Shown here: positions 18,588 to 27,174 of the stretch, in pieces | Layout of the letters: each line of letters begins with the position of its first letter | Position numbering within the stretch: position 1 is the stretch's first letter | Source: Halomonas heilongjiangensis | Lineage (GTDB): Bacteria; Pseudomonadota; Gammaproteobacteria; Pseudomonadales; Halomonadaceae | Length of the DNA: 64,000 nt | Direction: 5' to 3' | Assembly: GCF_002879645.1 (NCBI RefSeq) | Contig: NZ_PNRE01000073.1 | Location: 1 to 64,000 of the forward strand | Made by a program: the position numbers and the translations under genes | Notes under the pieces: generated by a model | Database searches by the model: none | What the model saw: the letters and a program-made list of their open reading frames with translations, nothing else | What the model was told of the DNA's origin: nothing

Positions 18588-19580
18588 TCACTCCTGCTCG
18601 GCCTCCAGGGCCTGGCCGGCCTCCAGGTTGGCCTCCAGCTCGGCCAGCTCCGTGCGCCAGGCGGCGAGCTGTGATTCCAGCCGCTCCAGCTGCGACTCGC
18701 GGCGCTCGACCTCGGCCTCGATGGTCTCGACCTCTTCGCGGCCGATCTCGATGGCCACCAGCAGGTCATCACGCTCGCTGCGGCGCTGCTGCAGGGCTTC
18801 CTCGGCCTCGCCCTGCTCCTGCCGGATGGCCTCGAGCTGCCCCTCGAGGGTCTCGCGCTGCTGCTCGAGCGCGCCGATCTCGTCGGCCAGGGCATCGCGC
18901 TGCGACTCCCGCTCACCGAGCTCGTCACCCAGGGAGGCGAGACGCCCCTCGGCCTCCTCGATCTCGCCCTGACGCGCCTCTAGATCGGCGGCGGCCTGCG
19001 CGTAGGCCTGCTCGGCTTCCCGGCGCGCCTCCTCGGCCGCCTGCCGGTCAGCCTCCGCCTCCTGACGCGCCTCTTCGGCTGCCTGGCGGGCGGCTTCCGC
19101 CTCCTGGCGTGCCTGATCGGCATCCTGCCGGGCCTGGTCGGTCTCGTCATACTCCTGCTGCAGTGCCGTCAGCGCCTCCTGGCCCTCGTTCAGACGCTCC
19201 TCCGCCCCAGCGGCATCTGCCGTCACCGCCTCTCGCGAGGCCTGCACCTCCTCGAGCTCGGCCCTGGCGGCGGCGACCTCGAGCTGTGCCCGCTCGAGCT
19301 CGTTCTCGGCGCCCTCCTGCTCCTCCCGAAGCTCCGCCAGGCGCGCCTCGAGACTCTCGATGTCCGCCTCGGTCTCCTCGCGCTCGGCGAGCCGGCCTCT
19401 CAGTGTCTCGTTCTCGCCCTCCACGGCAGAGAGCCGGGTTTCGAGGGCTTCGCGTTCCTCCTTGTGGGAGTTGGCGCTGGACTGGGCGAACAGCGCCCAG
19501 AAGACGGCCACGACCGCCACGGCGGCCAGCCCCCTGGCACGATTGTCCTTGAAGAATGAAGTCTGCGCGGTTTCCGACAT
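18588..19580 (-). CDS. Membrane-anchored long coiled-coil protein
   Basis: A 330-residue protein with one membrane segment near the N-terminus (GLAAVAVVAVFWALFAQ, about 17-33). From residue 40 to the end it is an uninterrupted Glu/Ala/Arg/Gln-rich coiled coil. Repeats of the type RQEAEAARQAAEEARQEAEA occupy about 150-200. The topology suggests a short cytoplasmic N-terminus with the coil in the periplasm. The family was not recognised; low-complexity coiled coils give spurious matches to many structural proteins. It is single, between mrp and the RsuA-family gene. Confidence 0.65.
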   Translation of the reverse strand: MSETAQTSFFKDNRARGLAAVAVVAVFWALFAQSSANSHKEEREALETRLSAVEGENETLRGRLAEREETEADIESLEARLAELREEQEGAENELERAQLEVAAARAELEEVQASREAVTADAAGAEERLNEGQEALTALQQEYDETDQARQDADQARQEAEAARQAAEEARQEAEADRQAAEEARREAEQAYAQAAADLEARQGEIEEAEGRLASLGDELGERESQRDALADEIGALEQQRETLEGQLEAIRQEQGEAEEALQQRRSERDDLLVAIEIGREEVETIEAEVERRESQLERLESQLAAWRTELAELEANLEAGQALEAEQE

Positions 19581-19702
19581 GCGACGTCTCCTCTCGGATT
19601 CAGGCTACGAATCGGTGCCGACCGGCTGGGCCGCGCGGCATGGGTGCGACACGCTCAGCATACATAGCGAGTGCAGGCGGGGAAAGCGAGAGGCGCCGTG
19701 CC

Positions 19703-20464
19703 TCAGAAGCGCTCGCCGGGCTGCAGGTAGCGCCACTCTCCCGTCGGCACACGGCCCAGGGAGACCCCGCCGATGCGCAACCGCTTGACCGACAGCACGG
19801 TCAACCCCACCCCGCTGCACATCGCCTCGAGCTGGCCCGGGACCATGCCCTTCAGGGCGATACGCAACCGGGTCTCGCTCTGCCAGCTCACCTTGCCGGG
19901 GGCCAGCCGCCGCCCCGGGACCGCCGAGCCACGCCGCAGCGCCTCCATCTGTTCCTCGTCCAGGGTGCCACGCACCTCGACCAGCCACTCCTGTTCCAGC
20001 CGGGCGACCTGCTCGTCGAGCCGCCTGGCCACCCCGCGGTCCTGGGTGAAGACCAGCAGCCCCCCCTCCCCCGGCAACAGCGGCAGCATCGCGGCCAGGC
20101 CGCGGAAGTGCGCCTTGAGCGGGCGCCGACCGCTGGGGTCCTGCTCCCAGTGCGAGGCCGCGGTGATCCACGCTCGGGCCAGGGCCGCGTCATCGCTCGC
20201 ATCATGGTCGGACGGGCAGTGGAACAGCAGCGTGGCCGGGGGGATCTCCTCGGCCCTGGCGCCAGGCGCCAGTTCGACGCGCTGGTCGCCGACCTTGAAC
20301 TGCGGCTCCTCGACGATTCGGCCATCGACCAGCACCCAGGCACCGGCGATGTACTGCTCCGCCTCGCGACGCGAGCAGGGTAACAGCCGTGCCAGGCGCT
20401 TGGAGAGGCGCTCCGTGCCGCCGGCGGCTTCACCGGCCGTGGACGGAATATCATTCGGGGTCAT
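19703..20464 (-). CDS. RsuA/RluF-family pseudouridine synthase-like protein lacking the catalytic Asp motif
   Basis: A 253-residue protein with an N-terminal S4 RNA-binding domain (LSKRLARLLPCSRREAEQYI through VLVDGRIVEEPQFKVGDQ, about 19-68) and an RsuA-type catalytic fold. Recognisable parts are GLLVFTQDRGVARRLDE, EWLVEVRGTLDEEQ and LRIGGVSLGRVPTGEWRYL. In active members GLLVFT is preceded by GRLDxxS, whose Asp is essential. Here that position reads MLPLLPGEG, without the Asp, so the protein may bind rRNA without modifying it or use another residue. GTG/ATG alternatives are few; ATG 20464 begins MTPNDIPSTAG. Confidence 0.75.
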   Translation of the reverse strand: MTPNDIPSTAGEAAGGTERLSKRLARLLPCSRREAEQYIAGAWVLVDGRIVEEPQFKVGDQRVELAPGARAEEIPPATLLFHCPSDHDASDDAALARAWITAASHWEQDPSGRRPLKAHFRGLAAMLPLLPGEGGLLVFTQDRGVARRLDEQVARLEQEWLVEVRGTLDEEQMEALRRGSAVPGRRLAPGKVSWQSETRLRIALKGMVPGQLEAMCSGVGLTVLSVKRLRIGGVSLGRVPTGEWRYLQPGERF

Positions 20465-20517
20465 GGTGGCTCTCGGGCAGGTTTGGGAGAGGGGATTGTA
20501 CCCGGATTCGGACACCG

Positions 20518-21120
20518 TCAGGGGGCGCCTCGCGGCTCCTCGACACGCCAGTTGGAGAACCAGGGAACCCCACGCACCTCGACACCCAGGCGCCGTAGCC
20601 ACTGGGCGGTGACGAGATTGGACTGGTGGGTAAGCCAGTAGGCGCGGGGATAGGGCACGAATTCGAGATCGAACTCGGCGCTGTAGGTCGGCGTGACGTC
20701 CCCCGCCTGGAAGTGGGCGTCCAACTGACGCCTGAGCGCCGCCACCCGCGCCGACTCCGCCCGGAGGGAATAGACGCGCTGGAGACCCTCGGGCGCCAGC
20801 CGGTGAAGGTCGTGGGGCGAATCGATCGCCTCGTGCACGCCACGTCCCAGCCCGCTGGCCGTCGGCCAGAGCAGCGCCGAGATCCCGGCGAACAGATGTC
20901 GACGCCCCTCGACGTACCAGCCCCATTCGCCGTAGCTGTATCGCACCATCCCGCCCTGCTGCCGGGGCAGCACCAGGCTGGCATGACGGCCATGGTCGAG
21001 CAGGTAGACATCGACCGGGTCGACGAGCGCCTCGGGAGGCGCGATACGCCCCGCGCAACCGCCCAGCAGCAGTGCGGCGAGCAGCCACGGGAGACGGAAA
21101 CCGACGGCGCCGGGTCGCAT
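20518..21120 (-). CDS. Lipoprotein of unknown function (DUF2459-like)
   Basis: A 200-residue predicted lipoprotein, with signal peptide FRLPWLLAALLLGGC and lipobox LGGC. The mature part has VDVYLLDHGRHASLVLP, RYSYGEWGWYVEGRRHL and YPRAYWLTHQSNLVTAQWLRRLGVEV. The opening His-containing strand and the closing 'NSNxxxAxWLxxLG'-type helix recall DUF2459-type conserved hypotheticals; that assignment is from memory of the pattern. It starts 1 bp past the stop of the upstream methyltransferase-fold gene and is probably cotranscribed with it. Confidence 0.55.
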   Translation of the reverse strand: MRPGAVGFRLPWLLAALLLGGCAGRIAPPEALVDPVDVYLLDHGRHASLVLPRQQGGMVRYSYGEWGWYVEGRRHLFAGISALLWPTASGLGRGVHEAIDSPHDLHRLAPEGLQRVYSLRAESARVAALRRQLDAHFQAGDVTPTYSAEFDLEFVPYPRAYWLTHQSNLVTAQWLRRLGVEVRGVPWFSNWRVEEPRGAP

Positions 21121-21121
21121 C

Positions 21122-21796
21122 TCAGCTGGCCAGCCAGATGCGGTGCTTCGCCCCCTTGCCGGGACGATGGGCACGTACCGTGACCTCCTCGACCAGCAGG
21201 CCGACTCGCCGCAGGCGCTCGGTGAAGGCCGGGTCCTGGCCCGCCGACCAGATCGCCAGCACGCCGCCAGGGCGCAGCGCCTCCTGGGCGGCGGCCAGCC
21301 CCCTGGGCGAGTAGAGCCAGTCGTTCTCCTCGCGCGTCAGGCCCTCGGGGCCATTGTCGACGTCGAGCATGATGGCATCGAAACCGCCGGGTTCACGACG
21401 CAGCAGCTCGCCCACATCACCGAGGCTGACGCGGGTCCGGGGGTCGTCGAGGGGATGCCCGGCGGCGGTGCCGAGCGGACCACGGTTCCACTCGACCACC
21501 CCGGGCACCAGCTCGGCGACCACCACCTCGGCATCCTCGCCAAGGGTTTCCAGCGCCGCGGCCAGGGTGAAGCCCATGCCCAGCCCGCCGATCAGCACCC
21601 GCACCGCGGGGCGTTCGGCGATGCGCTCACAGGCCAGCTCGGCCAGGGCATCCTCGGAGCCATGCAGGCGGGTGTTCATCAGCTCACCGGCCTTGCCGGC
21701 GATGCGGATGGAGAACTCGTCATTGCGCTGCAGCAAGCGCAGCTCGCCGCCCCGACCGGGGATGCTCGCCGTACCAATCACTTCGAATTTGGCCAT
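21122..21796 (-). CDS. Spermidine-synthase-like Rossmann-fold protein
   Basis: A 224-residue protein of the spermidine synthase/SAM-methyltransferase fold. It shows NTRLHGSEDALAELACERI, the glycine loop VRVLIGGLGMGFTLAAALETL, VVVAELVPGVVEWNR, FDAIMLDVDNGPEGLT and LRPGGVLAIWSA. It has the central domain of polyamine synthases, but key substrate positions cannot be judged without an alignment, and many such short proteins are uncharacterised. ATG 21796 was chosen over an upstream in-frame start because the conserved part begins there. Coupled to the lipoprotein gene downstream. Confidence 0.7.
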   Translation of the reverse strand: MAKFEVIGTASIPGRGGELRLLQRNDEFSIRIAGKAGELMNTRLHGSEDALAELACERIAERPAVRVLIGGLGMGFTLAAALETLGEDAEVVVAELVPGVVEWNRGPLGTAAGHPLDDPRTRVSLGDVGELLRREPGGFDAIMLDVDNGPEGLTREENDWLYSPRGLAAAQEALRPGGVLAIWSAGQDPAFTERLRRVGLLVEEVTVRAHRPGKGAKHRIWLAS

Positions 21797-21948
21797 GATG
21801 CCTCGTTGACGGAATAAGGACTGCGCCGGACTGCCCGGCGGAAACCAACCGGCCACCCGTCGCCTCGAACGCCTGACCGGGAGCAAGACAATACGAGGGA
21901 GACCCCGTATGCCCAGCCCGGAAATGTTCCGTCGGGTACCTGCCGGCG

Positions 21949-22140
21949 ATGCTCATTATGCTGGCCCTGGCGGCGGCTTGCCATGCGCTCGCCGATGAAA
22001 CCGCTCGCGCACACCGCCTGGCGCCCGGTGACCTGTCCCGTCTCGAGGCAGGAGCCGCCGAGCTGGAGCGGTTGCACGCGCTGGGCGTGGCGCAACGGGA
22101 CGAGATCGCCTACGAGCGCCGCTTCTTCGGCATGGATTGA
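21949..22140 (+). CDS. Possible small exported protein
   Basis: A 63-codon frame starting MLIMLALAAACHALADETARAH, which reads as a short signal peptide with an AxA cleavage site, followed by an acidic helical segment ending in YERRFFGMD. No good ribosome site precedes it. Composition is protein-like but the family is not recognised; a chance frame is possible. Confidence 0.35.
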   Translation: MLIMLALAAACHALADETARAHRLAPGDLSRLEAGAAELERLHALGVAQRDEIAYERRFFGMD

Positions 22141-22209
22141 GTGCCCCGAGGCTCATCGCATCGGAGCGCAGGCCGTGAGGCAGCACCAACAATGATGGGC
22201 GTGAGTGGA

Positions 22210-22284
22210 TCAGCGCAGTCCAAGCAGCGACAGGATGAATAACACCACCACGATCAGGCCGATGATATAGATGATATTACGCAT
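22210..22284 (-). CDS. 24-residue membrane peptide
   Basis: Minus-strand frame of 24 codons that is almost entirely one hydrophobic helix: MRNIIYIIGLIVVVLFILSL then LGLR. It is preceded by AAGGAGAGCAAC, an excellent ribosome site. Similar one-helix peptides with an MRNII...LIVVVL...LGLR pattern occur in many proteobacteria; function unknown. Confidence 0.7.
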   Translation of the reverse strand: MRNIIYIIGLIVVVLFILSLLGLR

Positions 22285-22473
22285 GTTGCTCTCCTTGCTG
22301 GCTCATATCTGAAACAGGAAAACCAGCCCGCCCCCTGGCCGTCGGTCACCTCACAGTGTAGCTGGGAGCCGAGACCGGACAACCCGGCACTGTCAGCAAT
22401 CCGGACGACCACCACGGAGGCGGTGTTGGCCGCCGGGCTCCACTGCGGCGTATCATGCTAGCAGCGCACAAGG

Positions 22474-23412
22474 ATGGCAGACCCCATGGTACGAGACCGC
22501 AGACTGCGACACGCCGCCTTCACCCTGCTGCCACGGGTGGCCCGCTTCCTGTGGCGGGTGCTCACGGCCTTCCTGCGCAACCGTGGCATCCTGCTCGCCG
22601 GCGGCGTGGGCTACAACATCCTGCTCTCCATCGTGCCGCTGTTCGCCCTGCTGGTGGTGCTGCTGGCCCGGGTGGTGGACGAGCAGCACCTGCTCGGCGT
22701 GCTGTCGGTCCAGGCACGCCACCTGGCGCCGGCCCATGCCGAGGTGCTGATCGAGGCGGTGCGCGCCCTGCTCGACTCCCGCGACGTCATCGGCATTCTC
22801 GGCTTTCCGGTGCTGTTGCTGTTCAGCTCCTTCGCCTTTCGCATGCTGGAAGACGCCCTGGCGATCATCTTCCATGCCCCCGATACCCACCATGCCGGCC
22901 GCAGCGTCTGGGTCTCGGTGCTGATGCCCTATGCCTTCATGCTGGTACTCGGCGCGGGGCTGCTGGCCCTGACCCTGCTGGTGACCCTGGCCAGTTCCCT
23001 CAATTCCCTGTGGCTCGCGCTGTTCGACCGCGAGCTCCCGCTGGCGGGGCTCTCGGAGCCGATGCTCAACCTGACCAGCTTCCTCGGGGTCTTCCTGCTG
23101 TTCAGCGCCATCTACAAGGTGCTGCCGGTGGTGACAATCGCGCTGAGGCGGGCGGTGGTGGGCGGCTTCGTCGCCGCGCTGCTGTGGGAGGGGGTGCGCC
23201 TGCTGCTGGTGTTCTACTTCGCCAACCTGTCGTTCGTCAACGCGGTCTACGGCTCGCTGGCCACCCTGATCGTGGTGTTGCTGAGCCTGGAGGTGGGCGC
23301 CATCATCCTGCTGCTGGGGGCGCAGGTGATCGCCGAGCTGGAGCGCAACGCCCGGCTCGGCCTGGCGTGGCATATCGACCCCAGGCGCCAGGCGGTGACC
23401 CACGTGGATTGA
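22474..23412 (+). CDS. YihY/BrkB-family inner-membrane protein
   Basis: A 312-residue multi-pass membrane protein of the YihY (virulence factor BrkB) family. The signature N-terminal helix is present (RFLWRVLTAFLRNRGILLAGGVGYNILLSIVPLFALLVVL), as are the central NSLWLALFDRELPLAGL and the conserved KVLPVVTIALRRAVVGGFVAALLWEGVRLLLVFY and YGSLATLIVVLLSLEVGAIILLLGAQ helices. About six to seven helices are expected. Despite the old 'ribonuclease BN' name for relatives, no nuclease activity is implied. AAGG precedes ATG 22474. Confidence 0.88.
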   Translation: MADPMVRDRRLRHAAFTLLPRVARFLWRVLTAFLRNRGILLAGGVGYNILLSIVPLFALLVVLLARVVDEQHLLGVLSVQARHLAPAHAEVLIEAVRALLDSRDVIGILGFPVLLLFSSFAFRMLEDALAIIFHAPDTHHAGRSVWVSVLMPYAFMLVLGAGLLALTLLVTLASSLNSLWLALFDRELPLAGLSEPMLNLTSFLGVFLLFSAIYKVLPVVTIALRRAVVGGFVAALLWEGVRLLLVFYFANLSFVNAVYGSLATLIVVLLSLEVGAIILLLGAQVIAELERNARLGLAWHIDPRRQAVTHVD

Positions 23413-23426
23413 GCCCCCGGGTGGCC

Positions 23427-23654
23427 TCAGCGGCGCGGCCCCCGGCCGCGATCGGCACTCAAGCGGCGCATCAATCCCATCAGGCTCCGGCCGCTCACCA
23501 TGCCGAGCAGGTAGATCACCACCAGCACCAGCGCCAGGGGGAGCGTGAGGCTCCAGGTCAGGAAGCGTATCTCCACCACGGCGATGTTCTGCACGAAGAG
23601 GATGAGCACCAGCACCGTGATCGCGACCTTCACCACCAGCAGCAGCTTGTCCAT
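23427..23654 (-). CDS. LapA-like (DUF1049) small membrane protein
   Basis: A 75-residue protein with two membrane helices, KLLLVVKVAITVLVLILFVQN and LTLPLALVLVVIYLLGMVSG, and a basic C-terminal tail. The FVQNxxxVEIRFLTWSLTLPLALVL pattern matches the DUF1049/LapA family, whose E. coli member acts in lipopolysaccharide assembly. ATG 23654 (MDKLLLV) was chosen over an upstream start lacking hydrophobic character. Converges with the YihY gene. Confidence 0.75.
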   Translation of the reverse strand: MDKLLLVVKVAITVLVLILFVQNIAVVEIRFLTWSLTLPLALVLVVIYLLGMVSGRSLMGLMRRLSADRGRGPRR

Positions 23655-23723
23655 GCCGTCTCTCCCTGTCGAATCGGCCCCTTCCAAGCTGGTCACGGGG
23701 CCAGCCGCTGTCAAGTCGCGGCC

Positions 23724-25148
23724 TCAGAAGGTCGAGAGGCCGGTGGCCTCCATCACCCGATAGCGCAGCCGCTGCCAGGTCGTCGCCTCGTCGTGGGCCG
23801 CGAAGGGCTCGCTGGTGACCCGCAGCGGCGTCGAATGCCAGCGCCGTTCGAAGAAGTCGCCGGCCTCGCGCAGCGCCGGCGTATCGGCCGGCCCGACCAG
23901 GCGCACGCTGGCTTCCAGATTGAGATCGTCGAGGTTGCGCCGGGTGAAGTTGGCCGAGCCGAGGATCATCTCGGCCTCCCCATCCCCCGCCGGCCATCGC
24001 AGCAGCAGCTTGCTGTGGCACTGCTCGCCGCGGGTGACACACCAGCGCACCGCGATGCCGGCCTCGTGGAGCTCCCGGGCCACCGGCCGGTTGGGAATCC
24101 CGCCCTTCTCGAGACCGAAGGCAGCGCGATTGGGGTCGAGCAGCACCCGGATATCGACACCGCGCGAATGGGCCGCCAGCAGGGCCTCGATCACCTCGCG
24201 GTGGGCGAGGTAGAAGACCGCGATATCGAGCCGATCGCCGGGCTCGGCCCGCACCAGGGCGGCCACCAGGGCATCGCGAATCGTTCCCTCGGTGAGGACC
24301 TGCAGGCGCGGCTCGCCCGGCACCGGAGTGGCCTCGGGAGGCGCAGGACCGGGCAGCGTCACGCCCGACCAGCCGGCCACCGGGCGCTCGGCGTCGAGCA
24401 GATCGAGCGCGGCCGCACCTTCGAAGCGCAGTGCCACATTGCCGTGCAGGCTGCTGGCGTCGTGGGGGTTCGCCGAGGTGACCAACCCCACCCAGCCGTC
24501 GCCATGATCGACCACCAGGCTCTTGCGATGGTTGGCGTTGAAATTGAGCAGCGCCAGGTAGCTGCGCAGCGGTACCCGGCCCGGCCCCAGGGCGTTGGGC
24601 AGCCAGCCGCCCTCGGTACCGTTGCCCAGCCAGCGCGGCCCCAGGTGCCAGCCCCCCGACCAGAGCGGGTTGGAGGCACGCAACCGGGTCAGGTCGGTCA
24701 TCACTACCGTCACCCCGGCCTCGCGCAGGGTGCGAAGGTGGTCGAGCTCGAGGCCACCGTAGAGGGTATTGAGCGGGTCGGTGATCAGCACCACCGCGAG
24801 CCCGGGGTATCGCTGGCGCTGCTCGATCAGCGCTTCGGTCAACTCCGCCGAGAGCGGACGGAAGCCGTCGCCCTCCGCCGCGCCGGCGAAATCATTGAAC
24901 AGGAACATGTCGAGCACCACCAGCCGCCGGGCCTGGCCGATCAGCGCGAGCACCTCGTCGAAGATCTCGCCGCGGACCCGCCGCTCGCCCGTGGCGTCGA
25001 CCCAGGTCTCGTCGGCGAGGAAGCGCACCCCCGCCGCGGGGCGCTCCGGCCAGGCGCGTCCGATCCCTTCCGGCAGCGGCTTGAAACGCTGCCAGGCGCC
25101 CATGGCGGCCCAGGCCACCAGCAGCGCCACGACCAGCCATGGCCACAT
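23724..25148 (-). CDS. Phospholipase D-like (cardiolipin-synthase-like) membrane protein
   Basis: A 474-residue protein with an N-terminal membrane anchor (MWPWLVVALLVAWAAMGAW) and two phospholipase D domains. The first HxKxxxxD motif is HRKSLVVDHGDG (about 230), and the second is HSKLLLRWPAGDGEAEMILGSANFTRRN (about 390-418). The layout suits cardiolipin synthase-like or phosphatidyltransferase proteins acting at the inner membrane. The regions between the motifs are divergent, so the substrate is open. GGGAGGAGAGGC directly precedes ATG 25148, which decides the start over longer frames. Confidence 0.8.
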   Translation of the reverse strand: MWPWLVVALLVAWAAMGAWQRFKPLPEGIGRAWPERPAAGVRFLADETWVDATGERRVRGEIFDEVLALIGQARRLVVLDMFLFNDFAGAAEGDGFRPLSAELTEALIEQRQRYPGLAVVLITDPLNTLYGGLELDHLRTLREAGVTVVMTDLTRLRASNPLWSGGWHLGPRWLGNGTEGGWLPNALGPGRVPLRSYLALLNFNANHRKSLVVDHGDGWVGLVTSANPHDASSLHGNVALRFEGAAALDLLDAERPVAGWSGVTLPGPAPPEATPVPGEPRLQVLTEGTIRDALVAALVRAEPGDRLDIAVFYLAHREVIEALLAAHSRGVDIRVLLDPNRAAFGLEKGGIPNRPVARELHEAGIAVRWCVTRGEQCHSKLLLRWPAGDGEAEMILGSANFTRRNLDDLNLEASVRLVGPADTPALREAGDFFERRWHSTPLRVTSEPFAAHDEATTWQRLRYRVMEATGLSTF

Positions 25149-25328
25149 GCCTCTCCTCCCTCGACTCGCGGCACGGCGGCCACCGAACGATCGCATCCTG
25201 GACTCCCTTCCCGGCATCCCGGGCGACGGCCCCCCTGTGGCGCCGACAGCTGCAGCATACCCCGCCGACTGAGATGACGCAGCACGCCCGGCCAGGGCCG
25301 GGCGTTGCAGATGGACCGCTTGCGACGA

Positions 25329-25562
25329 TCACGGTTGCCGGCGCAGCCTCAGGCGGCGCACGACGAAGCGGGTCAAGGCGACCAGGGCCGCGACGCCCAG
25401 CAGGGACATGGCGATCACCGCCAGCAGTGCCGGACTCCCGGTGTGGCTGTGCACCGCCGGGGCCTCGTGCCCGGGATGCGCCACGGCCAGGCCGGCGCCA
25501 AGCAGCAGGGCGACGACGGCAACCAGTGCCGCGTGGGAAACGATGAAAAGCTGACGTGTCAT
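25329..25562 (-). CDS. Small membrane protein downstream of ureG (AHPGHE type)
   Basis: A 77-residue protein with a signal peptide ending in AVAHPGHE and a second helix, LLAVIAMSLLGVAALVAL, followed by a very basic tail. The HPGHE motif just after a signal cleavage site is how HupE/UreJ nickel permeases begin, but the remaining helices of those proteins are missing, so this may be a reduced relative or unrelated. It follows ureG by 44 bp on the same strand with AAGGAGAT upstream. A link to nickel is suggested by position and the His residues only. Confidence 0.5.
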   Translation of the reverse strand: MTRQLFIVSHAALVAVVALLLGAGLAVAHPGHEAPAVHSHTGSPALLAVIAMSLLGVAALVALTRFVVRRLRLRRQP

Positions 25563-25606
25563 GGGGGCAATCTCCTTGGTAATTCTTGAATCGACGATCG
25601 ACGGGA

Positions 25607-26260
25607 TCAGGCGTTGGCGGCGTCGAGCCGGGGACGACGCTCGGGCGGCCGGCGTTCCGGCAGCATGCCGCGGTCGAGGATGAAGCGGATGATCTCCTCG
25701 AGGCCGACGCCGTCGTAGAGGTTGGTGAACACGAAGGGCCGCTCGCCGCGCATCTTCCGCGAGTCGCGCTCCATCACCTCGAGCGAGGCGTGGACCTGCT
25801 CGGCGATATCGATCTTGTTGATGATCAGCAGGTCGGACTTGGTGATGCCGGGGCCGCCCTTGCGCGGGATCTTGTCGCCGGCGGAGACGTCGATCACGTA
25901 GAGGGTGAGATCCGAGAGCTCGGGGCTGAAGGTCGCCGAGAGGTTGTCGCCGCCGGACTCCACCAGCACCAGCTCGAGGTTCGGGTGGCGCGCCTGGAGC
26001 TCGTCGATGGCCGCCAGGTTCATGGAGGCATCCTCGCGGATGGCGGTGTGCGGGCAGCCGCCGGTCTCGACACCGAGGATGCGGTCCGCCGGCAAGGCCT
26101 CGTGCTTGAGCAGGAAGTCGGCGTCCTCGCGGGTATAGATGTCATTGGTGACCACGGCGATGTCGTAGTGGTCGCGCAGCGCCAGGCAGAGCTGCTTGAG
26201 CAGTGCCGTCTTGCCGGAGCCCACCGGGCCGCCGACCCCTATTCGCAAGCAATGGTTCAT
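25607..26260 (-). CDS. ureG: Urease accessory GTPase UreG
   Basis: SIMIBI-class GTPase that drives nickel delivery into urease with UreF and UreD. The 217-residue product has the P-loop [31 protein letters not shown] with the metal-binding Cys-Pro-His, [19 protein letters not shown], and the NKID specificity motif. The last 15 residues ([16 protein letters not shown]) are an atypical basic tail. It is separated from ureF by about 200 bp containing a palindromic repeat, so transcription from the main operon may be attenuated here. Confidence 0.97.
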   Translation of the reverse strand: MNHCLRIGVGGPVGSGKTALLKQLCLALRDHYDIAVVTNDIYTREDADFLLKHEALPADRILGVETGGCPHTAIREDASMNLAAIDELQARHPNLELVLVESGGDNLSATFSPELSDLTLYVIDVSAGDKIPRKGGPGITKSDLLIINKIDIAEQVHASLEVMERDSRKMRGERPFVFTNLYDGVGLEEIIRFILDRGMLPERRPPERRPRLDAANA

Positions 26261-26338
26261 AACGTTACTCCTGTGCTATCGATCACTTTTCATTCTCTCG
26301 GGGTCATCCCAGTCGCGATCTACCAGACGCCGAGGCCC

Positions 26339-26433
26339 GCCCCTATGGGGTCAGACCCCAGCCGAGTTACCAGGCTTGTCATGGTGCACCTGGCGAGCGG
26401 ATTCGACACCGCCGGGGTCTGACCCCAAAGGCG
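26339..26433 (+). repeat. Palindromic intergenic repeat, family 1, copy 2
   Basis: About 95 bp bounded by CTATGGGGTCAGACCCCAG and GCCGGGGTCTGACCCCAAAGG. Inside is the reverse complement of copy 1 with few changes. It sits in the ureF-ureG gap, the largest gap in that part of the operon. Confidence 0.85.
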
Positions 26434-26462
26434 CCACCAGCGCCGACACCCGGCTATCGTTG

Positions 26463-27164
26463 CTAGCTGCGAAACAGACGCGAATATTGGGTCTCGTGCA
26501 GCGCGCTGGCGAGCGCCAGGCCGGGCAGTGCCGGGCCGAGTTCGTCATCGCCGAGCGCAAGGGCCTGGTCCACCGCGGCGACCAGCGCCGGACGCAGCCG
26601 CTCCACCAGCCGCTGGGCGGCGGTATGGCCGAGCGGCAGCGCCTTGCAGGCCACGGCGAGCTGGTTCTCCAGCCAGGCCCAGGCGAAGCCGAGCATGGCC
26701 TGGCGGGCCGTCACGCCGCGCACGCAGGCGGCCCAGGCGAAGACCGTCACGTAGCTCGGCTCCGCCGGTAGCCCAGGCGACTCGCCTGAAAGGCCGGGAG
26801 GCAACAGGTCCAGGCTGCCCAGCAACCGCGCCAGGGAGGCGCCCAGCCGGGCGTCTTCGGCGGCAAGCTCTGCCGTCTCGCGGTTGGCGGCGAGCCACCG
26901 GTTCCACTCGGCGATGGTCTCGCCGTCGCCCGCCGCCCAGGCTTGCTGCAGGCGCGCCAGGGCCGGCAATTCACAGCGCGTCGGGCCGTCGTCGAGCACG
27001 CCGGCGAGCCAGTCGCCGAGGCTCGCCTCGTCGGTGACCCAGCCCAGCTCGAAGGCGCTCTCCAGCCCCTGGGAGAAGGCGAAGGCGCCGATGGGCAGCG
27101 CCGGGCTGACCAGTTGCAGCAGGCCGAGCAGCGCCAGATCATCGCCCTGCCCTCCGCTCGGCAT
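26463..27164 (-). CDS. ureF: Urease accessory protein UreF
   Basis: All-helical chaperone that recruits UreG to the urease-UreD complex. The product (233 residues from ATG 27164, 240 from ATG 27185) has LLQLVSPALPIGAFAFSQGLE, the hallmark of the family's N-terminus, and the family's C-terminal ending QYSRLFRS. An earlier ATG at 27185 would overlap ureE by 11 bp and is equally possible; neither has a clear ribosome site, so coupling to ureE translation is likely. Confidence 0.93.
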   Translation of the reverse strand: MPSGGQGDDLALLGLLQLVSPALPIGAFAFSQGLESAFELGWVTDEASLGDWLAGVLDDGPTRCELPALARLQQAWAAGDGETIAEWNRWLAANRETAELAAEDARLGASLARLLGSLDLLPPGLSGESPGLPAEPSYVTVFAWAACVRGVTARQAMLGFAWAWLENQLAVACKALPLGHTAAQRLVERLRPALVAAVDQALALGDDELGPALPGLALASALHETQYSRLFRS

Positions 27165-27174
27165 GTCGCCCGGG

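Noticed and set aside
21949-22140. Treating the 63-codon frame as a sure gene
   Set aside because: There is no good ribosome site and no recognised family, so it is listed only with low confidence.
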